Translations under genes and position numbers: made by a program | Part shown: positions 9,705 through 19,949 of the stretch, one piece after another | Layout of the letters: each line of letters opens with the position of its first letter | How positions within the stretch are numbered: position 1 is the first letter of the stretch | Assembly: GCA_011319805.1 (NCBI GenBank) | Contig: SJRY01000199.1 | Location: 1-29,427 of the forward strand | DNA: 29,427 nucleotides | Reading direction: 5' to 3' | Source of the DNA: Macrocybe gigantea | Taxonomy: Eukaryota; Basidiomycota; Agaricomycetes; Agaricales; Callistosporiaceae | The notes under the pieces: generated by a model | The model's input: the letters and a program-made list of their open reading frames with translations, nothing else | What the model was told of the DNA's origin: nothing | Database searches by the model: none

Positions 9705-11306
9705 TTAGTTCCTCGGATCCAAACCCCCGCTCTGCTGAAGCGGTGACGATGGTAGAGCGCCTGAATATTCTGGAATTGGCACGTTGCGCGTGTGAAAGGG
9801 TATGTCGTTGCTTTCTTCATATCTTGGATCGCATATGACGGTACCCTGGATGGCGATGCCTGGCGGAGTAGCGGGACCTGTAGTCAAATCTTCCGCCGAG
9901 CCTGCAGGTAGTGCCTTCGCATCGAACGGCACTGATGGAAACAACTTTAAAGCAGCGTCATCGGTTGCCGGATAATCCTGAGCGTAGGTTTCCGTCACGG
10001 AAACCGGGGCGGATGAGGCGACGCTGGATGGGGACGAAGGTCCCAGCTGTGATGTTCCTGGTGGTGGTGGTGGGCGCGGCGGCGATAACGCCAAGGGCGA
10101 AGTGAGAGATGATTCAGATTCGACATAAGGCGGTGGATCTGAGGGAATTGGAGCGTCCGGGAGGAACCTCGGGACGAATGGCTGCGGGCCAATCATGCGA
10201 GGCGTATCCTCGGATCCCTGGCACGACCCATCGCGTGCCAGAAGGCGTTCGCTCTGCGCGAACTTCCACCGGCGTCTCGTAATGCTGATGGCGAGACACA
10301 GCGAAAGAAAACTGAGCAGCCCGACGCTTCCACCAATCGCCCCTGCGAACGTGGCGATCTTTCGTCGCTTCGCGGTCCTGGATTGGATAAGGGGCATATA
10401 ATTAGAACGTTCAATTGAGAACGAGAGATGGATGACGAAAGGGATAAAGAACTGGAAAGCGCGAATGGAACGCGCTCGGCGAACACGCAGGATCAGGCAG
10501 GGGGATTCGCCGATGAAAAGACCGAGTTGATACTTACGCGTCATTATCAGTGCTTGGCGAGCTCTCAAGCACTCTTGGGGCTCCAGGAAGAACCACTGGG
10601 GAGTCATCACCGGATGGCGTATACACGAGATAGTCAAAGAAGAATGAGGATTCTGGTCCGACTTGCACAAGAAGCTCGTGAGATTCGTCCTTCAAGTTCT
10701 CCCGAGAGAAGACGTTAAGAGACGAAAGTCTGTCGGATGGTGGCCAATAGCTATCGGTGAAAGATCCAAGGGTGGTATTATCCAACATGAAAGTAAGGTT
10801 TGTCGCCAAGGGAAAGTTGAGAGGAGGGATGTTGAGTGGATATATGCCGTAAAGATACACAGCAATGCCTGGAGGATGGTTTCAGCATCACACTCTGGGG
10901 ATGACTGAGCCGAAAAGGAGCCCCTACCTGTGAAACTGAATTGCATGGTCACGATTGGGTCAGAAGTGGTGGACGGCAATGGAAGGGACAGTTTGGAATT
11001 TCGTATTCTATGCACACAGGAGTGAAAGCCGACATGATATGTGTTTGAGGCGGGACGTTTATGCTGAGAAGCAAGAGAGATTGGGTAAACACGCCATGAA
11101 TCGGGTGGTTGGTAGGATATCGCGTTGTCATTGTCGTCAATCGTTACGTTCGGGAGTGCAAAAACTTGGAGGACATTGATGCAGTAAAGGAGCCAAGTTA
11201 CAAGGCGCAGCGAGATGTGGCCTCGATAGCGTCGAATCCTGGCGACGAGAGGTCAGCGACAACCCAAACCGCCAAATCGGTGGTAGACATACAGCATAAT
11301 CAACAT
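9705..11306 (-). CDS. Single-pass type I membrane protein with proline-rich cytoplasmic tail (basidiomycete-specific type)
   Basis: Read right to left, exons are 11293..11306, 10928..11238, 10538..10868 and 9705..10377 (442 aa). The 14-nt first coding exon is joined through a GTATGT donor to a hydrophobic leader (RLVTWLLYCINVLQVFALP) resembling a signal peptide. It is followed by NVTIDDNDNAISY and a predicted extracellular domain with N-glycosylation sequons (NVT, NLT, NTT) and the block FTGIAVYLYGIYPLN. One strong transmembrane helix (IATFAGAIGGSVGLLSFLSL, residues ~226-250) is followed by a basic stop-transfer cluster (TRRRWK) and a long Pro/Ser-rich tail. This architecture is widespread in Agaricomycetes and has no assigned function; a cell-surface sensing role is speculation. 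The intron at 10378-10537 is unusually long (160 bp). The start ATG overlaps the proposed stop of the next minus-strand gene. Confidence 0.7.
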
Positions 11307-12240
11307 GTTCCGTCCGCTCTTGTCGATGTCTGCGATGAGATTTGCCGATAATTCACCAGGATGCCTAGGTCACCCAGGGGCATAGGTGACGAGCGAAAAG
11401 TACCAGATGCACGAAAGAGCGGCTTAAGAATGGGAAAGGCAGCTAAAGAGGCCGAAGTGACCACCATATATAGAGCACTGCTTTCTATGCATGTATAAGC
11501 TCACACGAAAGAACTCACATGCGCTGGAGAGAACGCCTTACTCAACAGTGCCAGAAAGCTGGAGCGTCGTGAGTGCAAAGGTCAGAGATTGGCATGCAGA
11601 TGGCTGGTCTCGTGGTCCGGGTGTCAGGAGGTGAGAAGGCAGTCGAAATCAATGGTCTGACTCTGATATAGAAAGAGATAAACGACAGCGCGGCGGCGAT
11701 GAGAACTCCTTCCTGTCGAACGTGAAAACGGCCATATGGCTTCGCCACGTCGTGACGGATCATGATGGCAAAGCCGAGAACTTGCGTCTGGTATGTGAGC
11801 AGCAAAATGCCGAACAGGATAGTGTAGAACGGCACACATGGCACAGGGTTTCGCTGGGAGACGAGAGAATGAGCTCGGCGACTCGGAACGGGTAGAAATC
11901 GCTGGTCTAGTCATTTGTTATCCCCTTTCGAAGATCAACTTGTGATTGCTTGAGGAAATTCAGTCTAGCTGTGACATTGACACCTCCCGTGGATGCATTA
12001 TTCGCTGCATCTTAAATTCCCACTGAAAGACCATCAGCACGCGCTCCATATCGTCGAATGTATAGGACGACTTGCCTGACCACATTAATCCTTTGGCTCA
12101 TCGCTAGAATAAGATGAAATAAAGGCAATTCTGAGAATGTTCGAAGCTACAAAGCAGCCAATGTTGGTGGTCTGGAGAGTTGTGAGCACGTGGTCGACGG
12201 AACGTTGGAGTCATTGTTCTTGGAGTCGTCCTGACGGCGG
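11300..12240 (-). CDS. Probable multi-pass membrane protein, exon structure unresolved
   Basis: The minus strand holds a series of hydrophobic open segments. From right to left they contain: TTNIGCFVASNILRIAFISS (near 12172-12095); FDDMERVLMVFQWEFKMQR (near 12052-12003); a strong pair of helices around FYTILFGILLLTYQTQVLGF and GVLIAAALSFISFYI (11853-11664), preceded by a TCTCCCAG acceptor; a short LTFALTTLQLSG segment near 11580-11540; and YMVVTSASLAAFPILKPLF (near 11471-11416), running in frame to a stop at 11302-11300. The pattern suggests a 4-7 helix membrane protein. I could not choose donors and acceptors that keep one frame through all segments, and I do not recognise the family. The N-terminus is undefined; it may extend toward 12300, close to VPS36 on the opposite strand. 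Confidence 0.4.
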
Positions 12241-12401
12241 ACGAGCATGATCGCCTGCGTTGTGACCGCCAGGGAACAGCGCAACATACCCACCGAGCAC
12301 GTTCCCAGACGGTCTGCTGCTACCGATATTGACTTACTACGGTGCAGCCAACGCTCAAACCCATCGATAGTCCTGTTCTTTTTGATAACCAGGCCGAGTC
12401 T

Positions 12402-14394
12402 ATGGCTCTTCGGCGTTTCACAAGATCAGTCGATGGTACCATCCCTGTTCAAGCGTTGCTATACAATGACGAAGAGCTCTATTCAAACCAGGAAGGCGTT
12501 GGGATCTATGATGGGTGCGTTATCTCTACCGTTTTGCAAGTCGCGTGCTGTCTGAAACGCCGGGCTGCACAAGGCAACAAAAGTCGCCCAAGCATCAATC
12601 GGGAAGCGTCTTCATCACTACGCACAGACTGTTTTACATAGACGCAGACCACCCGTTCAAGCACTCGTTCTCGCTGGATCTGTCGCAAATCAAACAGACG
12701 GATTACTATGCGGGCCTCTTCAAGTCATCTCCCAAGATCACATTGCATCTCTCCGCAGATGGTGTGCCCCTCAACCAAGACTCGAACGGCGAAGCGGAGC
12801 CGGGGTTCGAGAGTTGGGTGTGCGAAGTCTGCGCATATCGCAATCCACCGGGATGGAGCCCAGCGGCGGCGCGTATATGCGGACTCTGTGGTGTGCCGAG
12901 ATCCACTGTGAGCGATTTGAGCAGCTCCGTGTCGAACATCCGCATTTCGTCTTCCTTGCCCTCGATGTCGGCAGTCCTCGCATCTCCTCCTGCCTCTTCG
13001 CCTTCACCGCCCGACGCCGAGTCCGATTCGATCGCGTGTCCAGCCTGCACGTTCCTGAATCATCCTTCTCTGCGCTTCTGCGAGATCTGTTCAACGGAAT
13101 TGCCGCGCCGCGATGGCGTCTCTTCGCGGAGAATGCGATCTGCGCCGAGTTCAAGACCCCGTTCGCCAGATATCGATGAGGATGAGGATGATGGAGAGTC
13201 GTCCGTGCATCGAGTTATGAAAATCAGCTTTAGAAAAGGTGGAGATAAAGCATTTTATGCGGTCTTAAAGCGTAGCCTGCAAGGCAAATTGTGGGAGGTG
13301 ATTCGACTATTGTTTTCAAGTAATATCAGTCTAACGATCCTCCTCTCAGGCAAATGGAATCACTTCTCAGTCATCCAAGTTCAGGAACGGAGTTGAACCG
13401 TCTGATCGAAATATAGCCCCAAAATCTGGCATTGGTGAGTAGCCTATATGCGTAGGAGGCTGTCAACGTCTGAAAAAATACACCATGAAACAAGGTGGCA
13501 TTCTTCAAAACATCGAGACTACGGAACAAGAACGGGAAGCAGGCATGAAGAATGCACTTCAAGACCTCGAAGTCCTCATGATCAAAGCAAAAGACATGGT
13601 CCGGCTAGCCGCTGAACTAAACGACAAGCTCACTGTCGCTTCCCGTTCCACTGCTACGCCTACATCGACTTCCTCAGGCCTCTCTTCCGGCTTATCCCCG
13701 CCGTCCTCGTCTATGGAGCCAGAGGAAGCAACATTCATTCGTTCCTCGCTATCACAGCTTGGAATGCAGATGCCCAATGCTCCCGTGACGCAGGATATGA
13801 TGAAGAGCGAGCGGCTGTGGTACGAGGAGCTGGCAAAGGAGCTGGCTCAGGTGCTGCAGGGTTTGCCTGGAAAGGGGAATGAAGGTGGGCTCATGAAGAC
13901 GAGGGGCATGATAGCATTGGACGAAGCCTGGGGCGGCTGGAATCGCGCAAGAGGCGTTGGTGAGTTTTCCTAGGCGGTTTTGAACATATGCACGAGATGG
14001 TTAATTTACGAATCTAGCCCTAATACCACCCTCGACGTTTCTGAACGTGATCCCTCTCCTTCCGATGTACACCAACCCGGCGCTCGAACTGCGGACGTTC
14101 CAGTCGGGGCTCCGCGTGCTGCACACACCGCCCTACTCCAACTCTGCCTTCGCCGCGCGGTTGTCGAGCACGCTTGCGGCTTCGGGTCCCAAGACGACGC
14201 TGGAGATCGCGATGGAGGAACGCATGACGGTCGGCCTGTCGGCGGAGATGATCGCTGCTGTTGAGGCGGCAGGGGGCATTTGCAGGGATGACAGCGACGC
14301 GGCGATTGTGGGCGGGAGCAGTGGGGGAGGTGGCACAGATCTGAAGTGGTGGTCGAATGTGTTCGCGGGCTATGCGTATGATGGCCAAGATTGA
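12402..14394 (+). CDS. VPS36: VPS36, ESCRT-II subunit
   Basis: Exons 12402..12514, 12574..13297, 13350..13434, 13495..13959 and 14018..14394 join in frame to 587 aa. The N-terminal GLUE (split PH-like) domain starts MALRRFTRSVDGTIPVQALL, includes GVGIYDG and continues with SGSVFITTHRLFYID. It is interrupted by two NZF-type zinc fingers: WVCEVCAYRNPPGW...ICGLCG (C121, C124, C140, C143) and IACPACTF...LRFCEICS (C193, C196, C207, C210). The MKISFRKGGDKAFY segment then returns to the GLUE fold. The C-terminal winged-helix region follows (GGILQNIE, MIKAKDMVRLAAELNDKL, PLLPMYTNPALELRT), ending in a poorly conserved tail. Family role: with VPS22 and VPS25 it forms ESCRT-II on endosomes, binding phosphoinositide and ubiquitinated cargo for multivesicular-body sorting. 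No frame breaks. It is transcribed away from the minus-strand membrane gene. Confidence 0.93.
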
Positions 14395-14513
14395 CAGTGT
14401 TGGGCGTGTGTCGTCAGCGGACAGTTCAAGGGCTTGGCGTATTGGTGAATCTATTTTACACGATATTTTACACGGTGTACCATCAGAGTTGTCGATCTGG
14501 GGAAATGCGCGAG

Positions 14514-16041
14514 ATGATGTCTAGGTATTTCCGCGCACCGTATACAAAATTTTGCTTGTCTTACTGCCAACGAAGCAAGGTTTCCCACGGATGAAGATGA
14601 CGTCGTCTTCCCGTTCAAATATGAGGTCGTTCAGACTTCGCAAGGGGCTCAGGCGTATCCAAAGTGCTGTCATTCTTCCTTTCAGGTTCCTATCGTTCTG
14701 GGCGACGGGTACGGTCAACAAACCAACGAAAGATCAGCTTTTTCCACAGTCGGAAATTACGGTCCCCTATTGGTATGATGTTCTGGAGTTGTTTGAGCCT
14801 GGCACCATCGAAGGCTGCATCGTGAAAAAAGTCGTATTCCTCAAGTTCATGCTTCCGACTCAGCACGAGGCCATCGTAGTGGAAATATGGGATCGAGCGC
14901 AAGATATTCGGAAAGGTTGGGTGCGCATAGAACGAAGCAGCGAGAACGTAAGATCCACTCAAGAAACAGGTGAGCGAATAATTTGGAGCAAGACTTGCAG
15001 TACATCTTACCTCCGTCCTTTCAGATGTTCCTGCCGCAGTATCATCGGCGGAGGAATTGGGGAGGCCAAGCACTCAGGGGGCGGCCCAGATTTCTGAATC
15101 GTCTCCTGAGCGTCCGAGCCAAGAAGAGCTTTTGTCTCGTTTCTCCCGTAGGCACGATCGACTATCGGCGACAGAAGACGAAGTCCCGACTTCGGAAGCC
15201 GAGGCCAGCGACAGCGCTAGACCGCAGCCCGAGAGCAGGCACGGGCGGTTTCTCTCGAGTTTGTCCCTTTCGAGTGCTTGGAGCTCCTCTTCTGCATCAT
15301 TCCTCAGTATCCAGTCGTCCTTGCAGGCAAACGACCAGGACTCGCAGACTAGTAATCCCAGTAGCAGCAGCTTGAAACCGGATGCTGATGCAAAAGATAC
15401 CGTGCGAGATTGGTGTGATCCGGAGCACGACGGAAGGGTTCGAGGCGCCATCGTCGCGACCATCAAATACAAAGGGGACAATATTCCTACGCTGCCTGAT
15501 CTCATCCTCGCGGCCAACGCGGTGCATGGCGTAGAAACGCACTATCGTGTGTTTTCTCATCAGTGCTATTGGTTCGCAGACTCGATCTTGGCAATCCTTG
15601 AACATGTGGCTGGGCCAGCCAATTTCGACGTTGAATTCGTCTCGAAAAGACGTATTCCAGGCCTAAACCGCGAAGGCAAGAGGCTCAGTCAGTTCAGCGG
15701 ACGCTGGCTTGGCTTTAAAATTCACCAGCGTGATGAGGAAGCTCTGAACAACTTGATTGAAGAATTCGGAACCTGGAAGCAGACTCACCAAGCCTTTGTG
15801 AGCGTGTCACTGTGTTATGGACCGCTTCCACTAATATGAACTTTCTGGAAAGTTGAACAGGGTGAAGGAAGAACAGCAGAAAAAAATTGAAGACATACAG
15901 CGCCCGCTCTTAGCACAGCTCTCTCAGAAGGACGAGGCGCTTTCGGAGGCACACCGCATCATCGCGCAGCTCTTGGCTGAAAAAGAGGGCAGGACGAACG
16001 CCACATCGTCCGCCGTCGTCGAGGGTTCCTCAGCTGCTTGA
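14514..16041 (+). CDS. Conserved Agaricomycete protein of unknown function with C-terminal coiled coil
   Basis: Exons 14514..14524, 14580..14969, 15025..15797 and 15853..16041 give about 453 aa once one frame break is allowed for. The 11-nt first exon (MMS + AG) joins to FPTDEDDVVFPFKYEVV, then SAFSTVGNYGP. At the C4 run 14764-14767 the frame moves to YWYDVLELFEPGTIEGC; removing one C would make the protein continuous. The middle is Ser/Asp/Pro-rich and probably disordered. A second conserved block follows (GDNIPTLPDLILAANAVHG, FSHQCYWFADSI, RWLGFKIHQRDE), then a Glu/Gln/Lys-rich coiled coil from 15853 to the stop. I recall similar proteins in mushroom-forming fungi but no function. A shorter start at 14591 is open in the downstream frame but lacks the conserved N-terminal block. 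The gene starts 119 bp after VPS36. Confidence 0.65.
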
Positions 16042-16486
16042 CATCCTACAGCACATCACGCGCGTTCTGCCTTTGTCGCGTTCTGCATTTTCTTTTCTTT
16101 TTTTTTTTTTTTCGGAATCCTGAATTCTTTTTCCTTTCGATTGCCGTACGTGCACGTCTGATTACCTGGCACAACTGTGTACTTTACCGAGTCAATGCAC
16201 GCACCATCGCGCGCAAAACCCACTCTTGAGCTCGACCGACTACTACAACAGCGCCAATCCCGCAACCAGCACAAATGCCGAACACGTGAATCCTACAGTA
16301 TGTATTGCAAAAGCCAAGCCAAATTACACAATTAAGGATACATTAACTACTTGCGAACGAAAAAAGGGACGAGAAAAAAAAAAAGATGGGATGGAGTGCA
16401 GATAAGAACAGAATAGAAAAAAAAAAAAAGGTAAAGAGAGTCGAAGCACGAGCAGGAAAAAGATGATGAAAACCCTGAAAGAGGAA
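16042..16486. other. Convergent 3' spacer with homopolymer and purine-rich tracts
   Basis: About 445 bp between the ends of two converging genes. It holds a T15 run (16098-16112), two A runs near 16376-16385 and 16420-16431, and a plus-strand purine-rich stretch from about 16360 to 16480. No coding or RNA gene was recognised. The tracts may take part in 3'-end formation for either gene. Confidence 0.5.
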
Positions 16487-19158
16487 CTAGGCCTCGTTTT
16501 CCATCGCTTCCTTCTCGAATTTCTTCTTCATCGCGCTCACTGAGACAAAAAATCAGTCACCAAAGGAAAAAAAAAATAGTGAGCACTCATCACATACCAT
16601 CACGCGAGATCTGGCCAGAAGACATCCATCCCTCCGGGAACGCGGCGACGATCTGGACGTTTCACGAAACAAGGGATCAACGAGCCAACCGCCCTGGTTT
16701 TCTCTCTCCAACGCACCTTTTGATACAAGACCTTTCTCAGTCCCTGCTCGCTGACCTGAATGACGGACCCTTCGAGCGTGCTGTGCACAACACAACGAAG
16801 CACCATCAGTTTTCTGCGTTCATCTCACACGCATCAGCGAAGCGCACTTTTTCTCGTTCTCGAGCCGGCAGCACTCGTTGCTCAGCAGCACGAGCTGCCA
16901 CACGATCGCCTTCATCGACTCTGTCAGACGATACTTTTTTCGCCGGCGGGTGATCCGTCTTGCCCGCCCCCGCCCCCGCTCCCGTCGCACCAGCAGCACC
17001 GACCGAACCACCAGAGACAGCGCTGGCCCCAGGCGCATGGTCAACGTCCATCTCCTCGGTCGGATGACGCGTCGGACCGCCCGAGTCCGTGCCGTCCATA
17101 GACGTCGACGGCGCGATCGAAGACGACTGCTCTGCACGGAGCTTCTCCTGTCGTTTGTCTGTCCGATGCAAACGCGTATTGTATAAACTCAAGAACAGGA
17201 AAAAAAAAAAAAGGAGAGAGAGAAAGAAAGGGAAGAGACGCACCCCAAGCGACGACGCTCTTCTCCCACTCCTCTTCAGCCTTGGCAAAGCCGGTCTTGG
17301 CCTGATCAGCGAGCTCCTTGAGCAACGCCTCCTGCCGCTCCATCTACAACGCCGTGTGCTCATGAAAGACGGTCCGCTTGATCAACTTCTGTCTCGCAAA
17401 AAGGGAAAAAAAAAAAAGTGGCATCAGACGCGCGTCGAAGAACGAATTTTTTTTAAAAAAAAAGAGAGAGGGGCGGGAGGGAGAGCAGAGAGACGCCATG
17501 CACGCTCATGGTAAACTTGTTCTACCGAAAGAGCGTCGGCATAAGGTTGAAAAAAATGCTCATCGTACTTGTCTAGCTTGATCGCGAGCACGGCCAGCTG
17601 CGACAGCAACGGCTTGAGAGTCGGCGGGAACTTGCCCTTCTGATCCCAGTTCTCTGTGCGTTTCGTTTTTTTTTTTTTGTCAATCAGAGCAAGTCCATGC
17701 AAAGTGGACGCGGTTACCGCGATCGAACGGGGCTCACCTTTCGTGACGGCTTAGGTTAGCTAACCCTCGAAGCCGCGCCAGCCGCAGCAGGACCCGAAGC
17801 AGCGGTGGACGACGCGGCGGCAGCGTTGGCAGCAGCAGCAGCGCGACCGGTGCTGCTCATGTGGAGCGGATTCTTGGACTTTGGTTTCTTGGGCGTCTTG
17901 TCCTTGAGCAACGCGACCTCTCCCGAGGAGACATAAAACCCTTGCTGCTTCGTCTGCGCGAACCACGTGCGCTCGTCGATGGCGAGCTCCGAGTCGTCGA
18001 TGAACGGATCCGTGATGTCGTAGTACTCTGACGCCGGGTGTTTTTTCTGGCCCGGGGAGGGGCGTGCATTAGTGAAGAGAGAGGAAGGACGCAACGTTCG
18101 GAGACGACGAACCTTTTTCTTCTTCTTCCGCCCCTCGCCCTCTTCCTCGTTCGCGCTCTCTCCCGCCTCCGCGCCCGTGCCCACCACTACCACCGCAGCA
18201 GCATCAGCAGCAGCAGCAGCGTTCGGCACATCAGGCGTCCTAGGCCGCTGTCCCGTCTCCTTCGCCATCTCTGTCACATCCACAGCATAATTGCCCGGGC
18301 CGCCGAGCGCGATGTCGAGCCGGATCGTCTGCAGCAGTGGCTGACGTGCCGCCTGCGCGGACGTGGGCGGTTTCGGAGAGGGCGAGGGCGTCCGCGCGTG
18401 TTTTGGTTTGGAGGGCCTTTTGGAGGGCGGTTTCGCCGCCGCCGTCGTAGCGCTCACCGTCGTGGCTGTCGCACCGTCGGCAGTGGGGCCAGTGGCGGCC
18501 GTCGTGGTGGAGAGCGGTTGGGGGTCGTGTCTGGTGGAGGAGATTTGGATTTGAAGCTTTTCGGCCTGGTGCTGCCAGGGGTGGTAGTGGTCGCATCCGC
18601 GACGTGGCCCGCCGAGGACGGCGCGTCTTTCACCGGCACGGACACAACGTCTTTCGCGGCTTCATCGCCGCGTCCCACGTCCGGGCGGATGGGTATGGCT
18701 TCTGCGTCCAATCGCCGTCTCTTCTCCTGCTCGCTGCCCTCCTCCTCAGCCTCTTCAGCCTCCTCAGCCTCGTTGTCGTCCTCGCTCTCATCCTCATCCT
18801 CCTCATCCTCATCGACGACAATCGGCCCGCGCGGGGGCTGGCCAGACTTGCTGCCTTCCTCCTCCACGTCCTCGCCTTCGTCTTCTTGCTCTTGCTCATC
18901 CTGCTCCTCCTCGTCTTCTTCTTCGTCCGCGTCCTCCTCCTCACCTTCATCTTCGCCTTCCTGCTCGTCCCGCTCCTCATCGTTGCCGCTCTCCGCGTCT
19001 TGCTCCTCCTCCGCGCCTCGTTCGCTCACACCGCTGAGCGCACCGACGTTTCCGTTGACAACGACGCCGGCGCGGTCCGGGGGCTTTCTGGCCGCACCAC
19101 CGCTATCGCCACCATCGTCAAGCAGGACGATGTCCTTGAACTTGCGTGACGGCGGCTG

Positions 19159-19189
<31 letters not shown>

Positions 19190-19314
19190 CTATGCGGGGT
19201 CGAGGGCGAGGGCGACGCGGGAGAAGAGTGTATCGAGATGACAGACACCGGACCTGGACTGCGCGCAGCGGGAGAGGCGGTGGTGGTGGCATAGTGCCGC
19301 GCGGGCGAGCGCAT
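16487..19314 (-). pseudogene. HPC2: HPC2/ubinuclein-like HIR complex subunit, apparently disrupted
   Basis: Recognised from two family blocks. The Hpc2-related domain (PASEYYDITDPFIDDSELA) lies near 18035-17975. The ubinuclein middle domain is spread over short exons at about 17504..17653, 17244..17388, 16848..17158, 16717..16780, 16598..16652 and 16487..16539; it reads WDQKGKFPPTLKPLL, KLIKRTVFHEHTAL, YRLTESMKAIVWQL, LEGSVIQVSEQGLRKVLYQK and ends MKKKFEKEAMENEA. The N-terminus from the ATG at 19314 is low-complexity: an SQ repeat, a long Glu/Asp tract and Pro/Ser-rich DNA, then LLQTIRLDIALGGPGNYAVD. Family role: binding histone H3.3-H4 for replication-independent deposition with HIRA. Breaks: a 7-base run at 17550-17556 (one too many), a 6-base run at 16935-16940 (one too many), in-frame TAG codons at 17524-17522 and 17346-17344, and an unresolved frame change around 18457-18600. 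It could be a pseudogene or a living gene with consensus errors. Confidence 0.72.
19155..19191 (-). repeat. Hexanucleotide microsatellite coding for an SQ repeat
   Basis: About six tandem copies of GGCTCT/CTGGCT. On the minus strand they encode alternating Ser-Gln near the N-terminus of the HPC2-like protein. The repeat unit is a multiple of three, so copy-number change would keep the frame. Confidence 0.85.
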
Positions 19315-19949
19315 GCGTGCGTCTTCGACTCCGCGGGGGACAAATCAGCGCGCGAGTGCGAGGGCGAGTGCGAGGGCGGATGGGGACGGGGATGGGGAAG
19401 GGAGTGAGGGAGGACGTGTGATGGAGCGTCGCCGCCGAGGGTGTGCCGGGCAGGGTCGAAAACCCCAGCCTCGTCGCCCAAGTCGAACTCGAAGCGGTGC
19501 GTGTCGGAACATCCGTCCACGGCTCGTTGAATCACTGCTCGAGGGTGTGCAGAACACGAATGCCAGTTCCAGGGTCGACGTGCTCAGCGTGTTCGGCATC
19601 AAGAAGTGTCACTGGCATGAGGTCGCATGAGAGCATTCTGGACTCTGGAGCAAGCTTTTATGGGGTTGAGCTTCTCGGTTTCGATGGGACGGACGGGTCT
19701 CCCGATAAAACCGCAGCGAGGGAACCATCGTTCTGATCTCTCCCCCCTCGCGCCGTCGCTCCCTGCATTCCTTGAACTCACTTTCCGTCAGCGAACTCGT
19801 CGGGCGTCCATTACCAGCTCACGATGCCATTGCCGCGTCGGTTCTAGTCCGGAAGTTTGAGCATCGCAGTCGAGGCATACGATAAAAAGTCTTACAGGGA
19901 AAGCAAGCGCGAGGGATCAGTCAATGCCCTGCTTCCGCCGTCGTCCCAG
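19315..19949. other. Spacer upstream of the HPC2-like gene and of the seven-TM gene
   Basis: About 635 bp between two genes reading outward, so it should contain both promoters. The first part has short GC-rich repeats (two copies of GCGAGTGCGAGG near 19354-19378). I could not place the first exon and ATG of the plus-strand seven-TM gene, which must lie here. No RNA gene seen. Confidence 0.4.

Noticed and set aside
10534..10860. Minus-strand open frame as a separate small protein
   Set aside because: It is the third exon of the single-pass membrane protein plus intron sequence.
14552..15097. Plus-strand open frame starting upstream of 14591 as an independent gene
   Set aside because: Its first part is out of frame with the conserved FPTDEDDVVFPF block; the single-gene model with one extra C explains both parts.
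18038..19294. 418-codon plus-strand open frame
   Set aside because: Antisense to the HPC2-like gene; its Ser/Arg/Leu-rich product is the complement of a GC-rich acidic and proline-rich coding region.
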